Below, in pieces: positions 19,525 to 30,689 of a stretch of 64,000 nt of DNA. The stretch is from Cladopsammia gracilis (taxonomy: Eukaryota > Cnidaria > Anthozoa > Scleractinia > Dendrophylliidae): contig JAJGOT010000038.1 of the NCBI GenBank assembly GCA_022457155.1, positions 1,039,501 to 1,103,500 of the forward strand. The letters run 5' to 3'. The first letter of the stretch is position 1, and each line of letters starts with the position of its first letter. Made by a program: the position numbers and the translations under genes. The notes below the pieces were generated by a model. The model was not told the origin of the DNA. It saw nothing but the letters and a program-made list of their open reading frames with translations, and searched no databases.

Positions 19525-19759
19525 TTTGCATCTGCAAAGTAACTGTTGTGCACATGTAACATTGTTGTGATTAATATTATTGTTTGTACCAGGGTCAAAT
19601 AAACTTCATTATTTGCACATAGTATATCACACTACAAGGTCCTTTTGTTGATCAAACTATGGTTTAGTATATAAACCATTTACAGAGAAAAACTACCCAA
19701 ACTGAAAATGGCAATGGGGTAACAAAAACTCTTTCTTCATCATAATTCTTATCTTTCAG

Positions 19760-20142
19760 GTGTGGAGAAGGAAAATGACAATTTGCGAAGGTACTTCCAT
19801 CGGAAGATAAACCATTGGGATGCAGCAACAAACCTTCTACTTGTGGAAAAAAGACAAGAGCAGTTAAGGGGACAAGAGAGGTCAAAAAGAACCTACACAA
19901 AGAGGGACGACTCATTCTGGTTAGAGGGACGGAAACAGGAAGCAGCCAAAAAGGTGCCCAGGATTGCTACTGCACCTCCAGTGGAGCCCCAACCACTAAG
20001 TCTAAATGAAGTGAGAAAGATGAAGACTTCTGACCTACTAGACTTAGTCACCAAGAAAACAGGGAAGTCCTTCAACAAAAGAACAAGAAAGCAAGTTCAT
20101 ATAGATGCTTTGCTTACTCAGCAGATACCTAGGGCCAATTAG
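19760..20142 (+). CDS. Probable terminal exon downstream of the YqaJ gene
   Basis: A pyrimidine-rich tract ending CTTATCTTTCAG at 19759 makes a good splice acceptor. The frame that follows (VEKENDNLRRYFHRKINHWD and on) stays open for 126 codons to TAG. The product is basic, with Pro-rich (TAPPVEPQPLSLNEV) and SAP-like (KMKTSDLLDLVTKKTGKSF) parts. It may be an alternative 3' exon of the same gene. Function is unknown. Confidence 0.4.
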
Positions 20143-20149
20143 ATCAGAT

Positions 20150-21450
20150 GTCAGCTAACAAACCAAAAAGAAAAGAAACAAAATACTACACAGAATTCCA
20201 GAAAAAAAATGTCATTTTTTAATAGCCTGAAAGGTACAGAATTTGTATAGTATTTTACTGTTCATCGTACATTAGCCTATTAGGGCTATAGAAATATTTA
20301 CTTGTTTTTCCCAAGAGTTTTTAGTGATAAAATAAATGTGAGCAGTGAACATGACCTTTTTAGGTCTTGATAGGTCCTTTTTAATACATGAAAAGTCATT
20401 AAGCAACAGAACTAGAAACAAAGTTGAATAGTATGTAAGACAGTAAATACAGCTTTATGTAATTCAAAATAAACATGTTTCTACATGATTAAAGGTACTG
20501 TTGTTGCATTTTGCCAATATTTGTCATCTGATCTAATATCTATTGTCTGGTTTTATTTGAAGTGTTTCAGTGGAAATTATTATTTGGCATAGCATTCTAG
20601 AGTGCAAATACACAACAAAACGAGTGCGAATATGACACGTTATTACACTCTACTGACTGTGTGAGATGACCGTCATATAATAAACAACTTATTCAGCGAA
20701 TAATGGATTCATTCAAAAATCTGAGTAAATCCGAAATCTAAAGTGGATACTTTTTTGCCTGCTTGAAAATTTTGTACATTAGCCGTTTGCTGTAATTAGG
20801 TGGCTAAACCTCGATTTTAAGGTGTCTTATATTATTAAAGTACTACTACCCCCTCCCCCCGCAGACAATTTTTTTCACTAAATAACATCTCCTAATTGCC
20901 CTGGTCACTTGAGCAAAAAAATTTGCTATACCTTTTCTCCTTATGATTTTTCAAAGTTTCAAAATCTTGGTCTTCTTTGCTCCACTGCGATGCATAAAGG
21001 GAGAATAAGTCTAGTCGACCATGGCATCATCCCAGGAGTTGATGCTTAGAGTGCATTGGTGCATTCTAAGCATCAACTCCTGGAAAATACACAAAGTTTC
21101 AGACAGGTCATATGCATATTTGTAAATATCTTGTAAATATCATATCAAATTAGGAGGTCCATCACAACAAAAACTAATTAAAACTAGACAGTGTAGTATG
21201 TGTCTCAGAACATCCCTTTGCCTAAGAAAACAGCATGAAAACAGCATTTAAGAACATCACTTTGACTGTTATGTAGATTACTGCTAGGCTCACTATGGCC
21301 AGTTGTAAAAGAAAGTTTTTTTATGTAGACATCAGCAGTTACAATAAAGTACATTTATTATATCTGTTAGTATGTGCACTGTGATTGATCAATTTAGCAG
21401 GCCATATTTTTCAGTATGGCCCGCTTAATTTAAAACTTTCTTTTGCTGTC
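20150..21450. other. Non-coding interval with one near-perfect 24-bp hairpin
   Basis: No gene is supported. The notable item is the stem-loop at 21032-21083. Several AATAAA-like sites occur near 20330-20470. Confidence 0.4.
21032..21083. repeat. Near-perfect 24-bp stem-loop
   Basis: Bases 21032-21055 pair with 21060-21083 around TTGG with a single G-T pair. The arm begins CCAGGAGTTGATGCTTAGAG. Length and near perfection suit either a tiny palindromic element or a hairpin small-RNA precursor. Confidence 0.6.
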
Positions 21451-21453
21451 AAA

Positions 21454-21873
21454 ATGTCTTGTGAAGACGAACCTTACTTAAAACTTTTCCAAACAAACAG
21501 AGAAAATCAAGTAAAAAGTTAGGATGTTCCGAACTTTCAAGTTGATTTCTTGGATCTTTTAGAAGCAAGCAAGCAAGAATTAGAAGACGAACAAAATGAA
21601 CCAGACTCAAGTCAAGAGCTTGACGATTTCATTTCCGCCGAGAAGTCTGCAAACACCGTAAGGAAGACAAATAATGAGTGGAAAAAGTTTGAGAATTTTT
21701 GTAAAGAAATCAGTGGAACATTTGATGTACAACACATACCTGCTGACGCTCTCGACAAGATGCTTGCAAAAATTTTCAAAGATGTCTGAAAACAGAATGG
21801 TGACAAGTATGAGCCGGACACCTTTTCCGAAAGATCAGGAGCTTCTTTGTCACAAACCACTACAACATTTTGG
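21454..21873 (+). pseudogene. Crypton-like tyrosine recombinase, N-terminal fragment
   Basis: The ATG at 21454 starts MSCEDEPYLKLFQ and is in frame with VDFLDLLEASKQELEDEQ, FISAEKSANTVRKTNNEWKK and FENFCKEISG, the SAM-like core-binding region of Crypton/ZMYM/KCTD1-type (DUF3504-like) proteins. TAG at 21520-21522 and TGA at 21787-21789 interrupt the single frame, which ends at 21873. The catalytic recombinase domain is absent downstream. It is a pseudogene or a first exon of one. Confidence 0.65.
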
Positions 21874-21879
21874 TAGGCA

Positions 21880-23150
21880 AACAATTACTTTTTCCTTTCC
21901 TATACAAGCAATATCGTATTTCCTTGAATAATAACCATCCTTTGAGTTATTGCCCTGCCCCACCCCTCCCCCCACGAATAATCGCCTCTTTTGGGGGGCA
22001 TATATAATAAATAATAATCATCATTTTCATCATCATTATAATCATAATCATAATCTCTTGCGACCATTATTCTAAGAAATGGGGTAGTTTGCTGGGGTAA
22101 TAGAGTAAGATAAAGGTGCTGTCTTAAACTTGCAAGTGTCCTGAACTTGCTCCCCCTGTTGTACTTCGATTGTGCTTAATTCAGACAAACCTGACAGTCA
22201 GATAAGAGATCAGCTACTTAGTGAACATTTATAATAGGAGACAATCACATTATCAGTGTTTTTAGTTGTTATAAAAGGCAATGGTTTTCTTTATGTTGGA
22301 GCCAAAATTATTGAAGAAATTGTTAAAGGACAGAGGTGATAAAAAAAATCAAAGAAAAAAGTAATAATTCGCCCTCCAAAATGTTATAGAGGTTTGTGAC
22401 AAATATCTTATAAAACCAGGAGCTTAAGATCCTGATAAAACAAAAAAATTCGATCTCGTTCATAACTGTGGGCGATCAGTGGTCTGTTTTGATCGGACCT
22501 CCGTGGAAACAACATTAGGCCAGTACTCCATCTTTATGAGATCTAATAAAATGGGAAGATTTCTTCAACATTAATGGCCTAAAAATTCGAGTTTCTTCCT
22601 AGATATATACCGGATAGTAAACTGGATAGTTCGTCTGATTCTCGAAGAAAATCAGCCGCAAGCCGATGTTTCAACAGGATATTTAGCGTGATATGTGGCC
22701 TTGGTTTCAAGTATTGGTAAGCTAACATTGAAAGGGACGTTCCATTTTCAATCCGACCCTCCTATGGATGAGCAGATTCCTACCAGCTGAGTATGGGTAA
22801 CTGACTGATTCCTACCAGCTGGACAAGGATTGCTACCAACTGGCCAACGCTTTGTTTCCCAAGCCTCAGACCACATTGAAATTGGTCCACTCAAATTTCA
22901 AGAAGCACATTGCTGCATCCGAACATCATAAGTGTAAACCAAAACATCACTTGATTCCACATTTTGCACTGTGCAGCAATTTGTTTCAATGTTGGGAACT
23001 AGAATTCATGTTGTAGACCACATGACTCTCATAACCAGAGAAACACTTTTGATGATCACTAAATCTGATCTGATGCCTACACAAAAACGGCACAAAAACT
23101 GGTTTCTTTTATGAACTACAGGTCTGTTTGGTCAGCGGAATTCTCAAAAA
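21880..23150. other. Non-coding interval with faint repeat traces
   Basis: There is an ATCAT/AATAAT-rich stretch near 22005-22060 and a duplicated TTCCTACCAGCTG at about 22777 and 22808. No open frame of interest is present. Confidence 0.35.
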
Positions 23151-23168
23151 CTGATTGAGATTGTGACA

Positions 23169-24027
23169 AGGAATCAGAGGATTAACTCTGTGTGTAAATT
23201 ATAGTGCTAAGGTAAACCCATAAATTTCCCTATACTGAGCGTTAGCCCTTCTAAGGAAATGAGGGACCACACGAGGGAAAGAAAAAAATCTTTGACCTCG
23301 GTGGGATTTCAACCCACGACCTCCGGATTAGATCTTTCGCCGCTCTACTGCTTGACCCACGAGGCCGTACAGGAGCAGATCGTGGGTAATAAGATGGTAA
23401 TTCGTGACAATGAGAATGTGAAGGGTACAAATAAATGTTGAGCCATGTAGCACTGGTGATACAAACAAGGAATCAGAGAATTAACTCTGTGTGTAAATTA
23501 TAGTGCTAAGGTAAACCCATAAATTTCCCTGTACTGAGTGTTAGCCCTAGTAAGGAAATGAGGGACCACACAAGGGAAAGAAAAAAATCTTTGACCTCGG
23601 TGGGATTCGAACCCACGACCTCCAAATTAGATCTTCCGTCGCTCTACTGCTTGAGCCACGAGGCCGTACGGGAGCAGATTGTGGGTAATAAGATGGTAAT
23701 TCCTGGCAATGAGAATGTGAAGGGTACAAATAAATGTTGAGCCACGTAGCACTGCCACGAACTACCATCTTATTACCCACGATCTGCTCCCGTACGGCCT
23801 CGTGGCTCAAGCAGTAGAGCGACGGAAGATCTAATCCAGAGGTTGTGGGTTCGAATCCCACCGAGGTCAAAGAATTTTTTCTTTCCCTCGTGTGGTCCCT
23901 CATTTCCTTACTAGGGCTAATGCTCAGTATAGGGAAATTTATGGGTTTACCTTAGCACTATAATTTACACACAGAGTTAATTCTCTGATTCCTTGTTTGT
24001 ATCACCAGTGCTACGTGGCTCAACATT
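23169..24027. mobile_element. tRNA-derived SINE cluster: two direct copies and one inverted
   Basis: Copies at about 23169-23466 and 23467-23754 run head to tail on the minus sense, and a third at 23755-24027 is inverted, so copies 2 and 3 form a large hairpin. Each carries a tRNA-like head. The cluster is flanked by a 17-bp near-identical repeat, TGATTGAGATTGT[G/A]ACA, at 23152-23168 and 24028-24044, which looks like one target-site duplication around the whole array. Confidence 0.7.
23796..23868 (+). repeat. tRNA-like head of SINE copy 3
   Basis: The 73 nt have a 7-bp acceptor-like stem (23796-23802/23862-23868, one G-T), a D-arm with an A-box-like sequence (GGCTCAAGCAGTAGAGC) and a perfect T-arm containing the B box GGTTCGAATCC. 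The anticodon arm does not fold properly, so this is a SINE promoter head, not a tRNA gene. Confidence 0.65.
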
Positions 24028-24664
24028 TGATTGAGATTGTAACAGATAACTGCCCCATGAGAGTTTTTCAGTTTTCTTTATTTCTAGAAATATCAATGAA
24101 TTACTTGTAACCCAAATGATAAACATTCTCATCGCAATCGGCAGCAAAAGACCCTGCCAGGCAAAACAAAGCAATGTCATTACTATTCATAATACACTAC
24201 AAAAGAATCTTAGTTTTTTCACTACACCCTCACAAACATGTCAAAACCGTGGATCCTCAATGATGAACACTATCTCTTCCCAGTCCTACTCTTTACATTC
24301 ACACTCACTGCAAACCTTTCATTGAAAGATCGCCTACATTTCTATGAAAAACAAAAAATTATGCAGTCCCGTTTTGCACTCTATATTGAAAAATATTGTT
24401 CTGTAGCAAAAATCAACATTAACAGTTTACACTTTATGTCCAATATCATTCCAGACTGGGTCGAGGTATGCGGGGTGAGTAGACGTGTGTTTGGTCGCTC
24501 TCCATACTTTCGTTTCTTGCAAATGTTATTTAACTGAAATATTCTGAAGTTTGACGTCAAAAAGGAAAAACCACACAAGCAATTCTAGCCTTTCAGATAG
24601 TGAGCTAAACTTGAAATCTCCGGAAGAGAACAGGATATAAGAAACATGGTCAAGTTCGAGCTCC

Positions 24665-25409
24665 TTGTTGGATCTTTCAATGGACGAAATTTGGGATGCA
24701 CTTGCCATGGCAGAAGGTTTAGGATCTAAAATCGAGTTAATTCTTACGAGGTTAGGCGTTATGGACAAAAACCTAGAACAAATTAATTCCTTGTTTTTAA
24801 ATTTGGAGAGGAAATTTGACAGGCTGGAAAACAAGGTGCAAAAGCTGGAAGAGGACCACTTAAAAACACGGCAAACAGTTGACAAATTGAAAAACGGTGT
24901 AACAGAACTTAACAAGCAAGTCAATGAAGTCAAAGCCACCGGTGAAAAAGCCAAAGAAGTTTGCAATGGGAAGAATAAAGTGTTGGAAGACAAACTGCTA
25001 TATGCTGAAGTGTACTCAAGGCAAGAAAATTTAAGATTTTATGGTATCAACGAGTACAGTGACGGAGAAGACACGTTCAAAGAACTTGAAGTATTCTTAG
25101 AGAACTGCTGGAAGGTAAAACAAGGTGATATAGAATTTCAGAGGGTACATAGAGTGGGCAAGATCAACAAAGATGGGACACTGACTAATCCTAGCTTGTT
25201 TCCATTGTTACAGCGACAGAGAATTCGTTTTCTCGAAAGCTAAATCTTTAAAAGACACCGGGCATGGTTTATCTGCCGACTTCCCGCTGGAAATTGCACG
25301 ACGTAGGAAACTTCAAATGAAAAAAAACTGTCTGAGGCGAGGAAAGACGGTAAGACTGCTTACTTTAGTTGAGCTCAACCGAATAAATTGTTCATTGATG
25401 GCGTTATAA
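24665..25409 (+). pseudogene. L1-like LINE ORF1 protein, frameshifted
   Basis: The product begins with a long coiled coil (residues about 25-115; KNLEQINSLFLNLERKFDRL) followed by an RRM-like block (YSRQENLRFYGINEY, QRVHRVGKIN). After a frameshift near 25.21 kb comes the C-terminal domain (EFVFSKAKSLKDTGHGLSAD, FPLEIARRRK). This is the coiled coil-RRM-CTD plan of L1 ORF1p (transposase_22). A second frameshift sits in an A run near 25.32 kb, and a stop follows. RNA chaperone function is lost. No RT follows, so the copy is truncated or rearranged. Confidence 0.75.
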
Positions 25410-25480
25410 ACCCACTATAATTATTTTGTTTGAAGTTTTACATAGCTATATGTGACCTTCCACGGGAAAATGTACACTAA

Positions 25481-25775
25481 CGCTTTTCCGTTTAACGGAA
25501 ATAACCGTTTAGTATCCGTTTAACATCCGTTTAGACGCATCATACAAAACGTTTAAACACTTATCTCATCCGTTTTCTAAAATCGAGTATCCGTTTAACG
25601 TTTTGGTCAAAACGTTTAAACGATTAGCTTATCCGTTTAAGAAATATTCCATCCGTTTAACGCTTTTGACAAAAGGTTTAAACAGTTAGCCTTTCCGTTT
25701 AAACGTTTCCTCAAAACGTTTAATCGGTTAGGCTATCTGTTTAAACATTTCAAGAAAACGTTTAATCGATTAGCT
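25481..25775. repeat. Tandem array of palindromic units around CCGTTTAAACG
   Basis: Units of roughly 40-65 bp repeat the pattern ATCCGTTTAACG, TTTT, variable, CAAAACGTTTAAACG, ATTAGC. Within each unit the two halves are inverse copies (CGTTTAAACGTTTT / AAAACGTTTAAACG), so every unit can fold. At least four to five units are visible, with drift. Confidence 0.65.
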
Positions 25776-25989
25776 CGTGTCGGGAGAAGAAGTTATAATC
25801 CAGCCGCGAGAACTTTATAGCATTCATGTCTATGATCGGAGAAAAAGTTACCGGTCCAGCAGCAAGTAGTTTACACAGTAGCGCTCGTGTCGATGAAAAA
25901 AAATTGAACGGATAAAGTTGAAAGGCTGAGCGGCAAAACAATTGTATTTTTACTGTTTTGGTCATGTTCAGTTGCTGACAAAAATTAAA

Positions 25990-27109
25990 CTTAGTGGCTA
26001 TTCATACGGCACCTGCACGCGGACTTCGTTTGCTATTCGTACGGGAGTCCAAAACTTTCGTCAATTTTCGATGTTATTCTTCACTTTTATCGATCCACAA
26101 TATTAAATGTTCGTTTAGTTTTCCGAAGCGTTTCTGGTAAGCGATGTTGATTTGGCTCAAACTAATTTGCCGAGTCTCTGTATACTACGTGAGCGACTCA
26201 TTTTGTAACAGATTTTTCGGGTCAAAGGAAACTCCCATACGGCCAACTTCGATTTTCTATTCGTACGGGAGTCCAAAAGCCTTTCGACAATTTTCGATGT
26301 TATTCTTCACTTTTGTTGATCCACAATGAAGATCACCTTTTGCCGTACGTGAGTGATTCTTTTCGGTTCTTTTTATTATTACAGTATATGTTTCATTACA
26401 AGACTCCATATGAATAACAAGTTAGCGAGGAGTACATGGCAGTGTCACAAGATTCCTTCGCCTAGCTGAATAAACATCACTCACAAGAAGCGCTTCGTGA
26501 ATCTAAACAAACGTACAATATTATGGATCGACAAAAGTGAAGAATAACATCGAAAATTGACGAAAGTTTTAGACTCCCGTACGAATAGGAAATCAAAGTT
26601 GGCCGTAACAGGAGTATTCTTTGATGCGAAAAATTTCTAAGTGTCACAAAATGAGTCGCTTGCGACGTAGTAATACAGAGACATGGCAAATTAGTCTGAG
26701 CCATATCAACATCGCTTACCAGAAGCGCTTCAATTCGTAACACTAAATGAACATTTGATATTGTGGATCAATAAAAGTGAAGAATAACATCGAACATTGA
26801 CGAAAGTTTTGGACTCCCGTACGAATAGCAAATCAAAGTTGGCAGTACGGGAGTATTCTTTGACGCGAAAAATTTCTAAGTGTCACAAAATGAGTGGCTC
26901 GCGTATATCGTAGTATACAGAGACTCGGCAAATTAGTCTGAGCCAAATCAACATCGCTTACCAGAAGCGCTTCGTAACACTTAACGAACATTTAATATTG
27001 TGGATCAATAAAAGTGAAGAATAACATCGAAAATTGATGAAAGTTTTGGACTCCCGTACGAATAGCAAATCGAAGTCCGCGTTCGGGTGCCGTACAAATA
27101 GCCACTGCG
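25990..27109. mobile_element. Long-TIR foldback element, Mutator-like duplication
   Basis: The left arm (25990 to about 26110: AGTGGCTATTCATACGGCAC and on) is the inverse of the right arm (about 26985-27109). Internal partial copies of the same arm recur at 26240-26330, 26520-26600 and 26755-26850. The flanks are AAAATTAAA at 25981-25989 and 27110-27118. A 9-bp duplication with long TIRs fits Mutator-like elements, although the duplication is low in complexity. No transposase is present. Confidence 0.6.
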
Positions 27110-27119
27110 AAAATTAAAA

Positions 27120-27860
27120 TCAAAACCTGAGTGCTTTTTCGGTTTAAAAATGAAAACTTTTCAAGTAAATGGCACGCTACTTGTTTACCTTCACCAAGCA
27201 CTTTATTTAGGACGATGAAACCATCTGTTTGTCGCTTTGACAAAGGCCAGGGAATTATGAACATGCATGCTTTCTTTCATGTCAACAAGCGGCCCCGAGT
27301 CCCAAGTGCATTAGTCACGCAAAATTCATGTGTAAAATTCTTTCTGAACTTCATGTTTACTAATAATTTATTGTTAAAATAGATCTTGAATGAAACTAAA
27401 TATAATAAATGAAGTTAAGGACAGCAGGGAAAGGTATGTTAGCAGAAAAATGATTTTTGTTGTTGCTGTAGTTGTCGGTAAAAAGTGCAATGAATTTGCA
27501 TATGTCAAAAGTGTAATTTGAAACCTGAATACAGATGAGCGCTTCCAAGAATTCTGTTTTTCTTGTCGTTTTGCTCGCCAAATTACGCCAAGTCTTGATC
27601 TCGCATTTCAACTTGGCCCCTTATACTTGCTTGTTACAAGTTACAGAAACACAGTTCTCCAAGTGAAAGGAACAAATCATCACCCTTCTAGTATTGACCA
27701 AGTCGTGGTTTGCATGACAAAAGAGGAATCAACCTATCTCTCCTTCATCCATTGTCTCAATCATGAGATTCCATCTTAGCTGATCTTAGCTCAACCTGGG
27801 AAGAGCAGGTGAAAGAAAACACGACGTTGCGAAGGTTTAAGTATCCAATCTTTTACTCCC
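27120..27860. other. Non-coding interval
   Basis: No supportable gene or repeat was seen; only short frames on both strands. Confidence 0.3.
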
Positions 27861-27869
27861 TGTTTACAG

Positions 27870-28131
27870 AAAGAGGCTACGAAGATCGTATCTGCACTAT
27901 CTTAAGTGGTATCGTGATCTTAGAACTGACCCACTGCATAAAAAGGTCATGAAAACAACACATAGCTTCATGCAAGATGATGACATGGATTATGTGGAGG
28001 CCGCTGAAGCAGCAGTCAATACACAAAAATATTTATTGAACAGACTGCTTGACCAGGAGGACCTACCTAAAGAAACGTTGAATGAAAATGAAGACGACTT
28101 ACACAGCAAGGAAGAGAAAATATTACGATAG
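27870..28131 (+). CDS. Probable terminal exon of an unidentified gene
   Basis: A tract ending CCCTGTTTACAG at 27869 is a good splice acceptor. The frame after it is open from the junction (KRLRRSYLHYLKWYRDL, PLHKKVMKTTHSFMQDDD) to TAG, with about 86 codons. A Glu/Asp-rich end (NENEDDLHSKEEK) closes it, and AATAAA-like signals lie near 28215. Clean frame, splice site and poly(A) context suggest a real host or element gene whose upstream exons lie further left. I do not recognise the family. Confidence 0.5.
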
Positions 28132-28139
28132 TTTTTATA

Positions 28140-29630
28140 CAACATGATCAGTTCATTGGAAAATGAATAAGAATGCGAATGGATTTTCTGTAATGTAATA
28201 TTTTGCAATTGTCAATAATAAAAATGTCATTCTTGAAATATTAAGTATTGTAGATTTTGCCCTCTGTTGTGATTGGTCTTATGCCAAACTGAACACACAG
28301 ATCGACAAGGAGCAACTGTAATCGACTGTATAACATGATCGTGTGAGTTGCTCTGAGTTATTCCGATTTGCTCTAAGTTGCGCACTCAATTGCTCTGAGT
28401 TATGATGGGATTGTGTCGCAGTTATCCAACCCTTCATAACCTCAGTGCTGTGGTGGGATTGCGTCACATTTCCCCAGAGACGCAAGACAAAATCAAGGCT
28501 CTCTTCCGGAGAACTTTTCATCTAGAGAAAGACATACAAGCCTTGAACAAAGCCTTGTAGGCAACGAGTTTGGCCAATCATTTTGGAGCATTTTCTCTGA
28601 CAGCCCAACATTGTTGATGAGTGGCAGGGGTGTCGTATGTAAGAAACTGTTGCCAGGCAGAGACCACTCAAAATGCTTTTCAAGAGTTTCTTCAAAATCC
28701 TTTGACATATCCATGGCGAACAGCAGTTGAGGTTATTAAACAAGGACCCGCCCTATAAAAGGGATAGCTCTGCCCCCTTTGTCACACCATCACTGCTTCA
28801 ACGGCAAATCAAAGATGGCTAACACTGCGAGCAACACAGGAGGAAGACCGTTGCCCCAAAAAATTGGTCTAATTCTACCTTCATCAGCTCAATCTTGTAT
28901 AGGATTTATCTTTCACGAAAATAAAACTAAAAACATTATCTCAATATATTTTAGCTTGCCAAATTTGAATTTCGTGCTAGTAACAGTTCTCCATTGGCGA
29001 GCGGATGCACGTGATGTTGACAGTCCAGTGTCAAGTGTGAAATGACTGGCGGATTGGCCAGGCCAAGGTTCCTTTTATAGCGCGGGTCCGTGTTTAAAGT
29101 ATCGATTCTGTTAGCCTTTTTATAGTGTCCTATTGCCATTAGAATGTGGTGTGGTGGCAAATCATCTATTCAAAGTTAGGTTTTATTCACTTCGCCAGTC
29201 AAAGCCGCAGTTACATCTTGACTTCATTCGAATACACCACGGTAACTATAAGTGTAGCAGGTATAATCTGGTTTAACGCTTTTAGTGTTGATTTAAAGTA
29301 GGGTTAAAACTGAGAACTCAGGAGAAACCGGGAGTTTCAGATGACATTCGAGTCTTACCCGAACTAGTTCAAAGAAAGCAATGGTGCCATAGCGTTATAT
29401 TACCAACACAAATATAATAAGGTTTAATTCAATTCGGAGGCAAAGATTCAGTGAATACTGCGGTAAATCTCTTTATAAATGTGGCAGCAACTCATCTATT
29501 CAAAATTAGATTTTATTCACTTCAGGCGGTCAATAGAAACAGAACTTAAAAGCCGCAGAATACACACGCTTTCAGGACATATATGTCATTATCAGCAAGA
29601 GTCATTACTTATCGCATCATTATACACAAG
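28140..29630. other. Non-coding interval with a short direct duplication
   Basis: ATCATCTATTCAAA.. TTTTATTCACTTC occurs at about 29160-29197 and again, diverged, at about 29492-29526, both before CAAAGCCGCAG-like sequence. A degenerate TTGCTCTGAGTTA repeat lies at about 28340-28410. No gene is supported. Confidence 0.35.
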
Positions 29631-29632
29631 AA

Positions 29633-30022
29633 ATGGAAGGCCGAAACAAATCGCAAATAATGTGTATGGAGACACAAGAGCTTTCAAAAAGGATTCGGCA
29701 AAATCAACAACGCAGAGATGTAAAAGAGCAGACAACTTCCCGAATGCCAGGTATGGCTGGTGCGACAAACATACATATCAATAGCCAAGGTTCTGAACAT
29801 GAGTTCAAGCGATTCTACAATCGACTGAAGCGGGAACAGAATCAAGAACAGGACAAGACGTGTACAAGAGCAGTTGAGAATATTCTACAAGAAATGACAA
29901 ACATTCTGCCAGACCCCAAGCGTAATTTGAATCAGTTCCACGCTCAAATGTAGAGAGAATCATTAGTGGAGGGCCATGAAGACTTTGACTGCAGGAAGCC
30001 TGTTCCTGATTTCTGTTTATAA
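29633..30022 (+). pseudogene. Hypothetical Gln-rich ORF with one in-frame stop
   Basis: The frame starts MEGRNKSQIMCMETQEL and runs 106 codons to TAG at 29951-29953. It then continues in the same frame for about 22 codons (RESLVEGHEDFDCRKPVPDF) to TAA. A single nonsense change in an otherwise continuous frame suggests a recently dead gene or a retroelement leader protein. Gln, Arg and Lys dominate. No domain is recognised. Confidence 0.3.
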
Positions 30023-30689
30023 CTTTTTGTATTCTAAAAACAGTGCCTTTAGTTCAGAGCCACCAAAGTTCCCTTTGACTAGCATGTATCTTCATTGGAA
30101 CTGGACAGTTTTGATGGCGATCTTCAGAATTGTATCATTCACGCTATCTACCAAGGACCTAATGGAATCAAGGGGACATCTGATATAAAATGTCCAGAAA
30201 GAATTGTAAGAAAAGAGGAAACACCGATGGACATAGACTCTGTCATTACTGGTATTAAAAAACTTTCTGACAAAATGATCAATCATGTAATTTTTCTTTG
30301 AATTAAAAAACATATTGTTACAAACAACTTGCGACTTTGAATTCGAGATAAAATCCTTAAAATTAAACTAAATACGATACTGTGCATGCACTGTGGCTAA
30401 AAACCCATCTAGTTTACGTGTCCCACATGGAAGAGAACTTAAGTTGATATAATAACAACTCATAGTTCAAGCATTTGACCAAAAAAATGATACTGCGCAT
30501 GCCCTGTCAATATATTGTCCCACATAGAAGAGAATGCAAGTCGATATAAAGGGATGAAAGAACTCAGTTTTAGCATGAAAGCAGACACGTTTTAGGACGT
30601 TGCTTTCCGGGCGCCATTTTGAATTGTTAATGAGAAGAGCAATATTGAAGTTTTAATTATATCCGCCATTTTGATTTTGTAGTGAACAT

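Noticed and set aside
23796..23868. Functional tRNA gene
   Set aside because: Acceptor, D and T arms fold but no proper anticodon stem-loop forms, and the sequence sits in a three-copy SINE.
24238..24537. 99-codon ORF as a gene
   Set aside because: No recognised feature, and it abuts repeats and an L1-like fragment; it could be an exon (donor-like GAG|GTATGC follows an internal point) but support is too thin.
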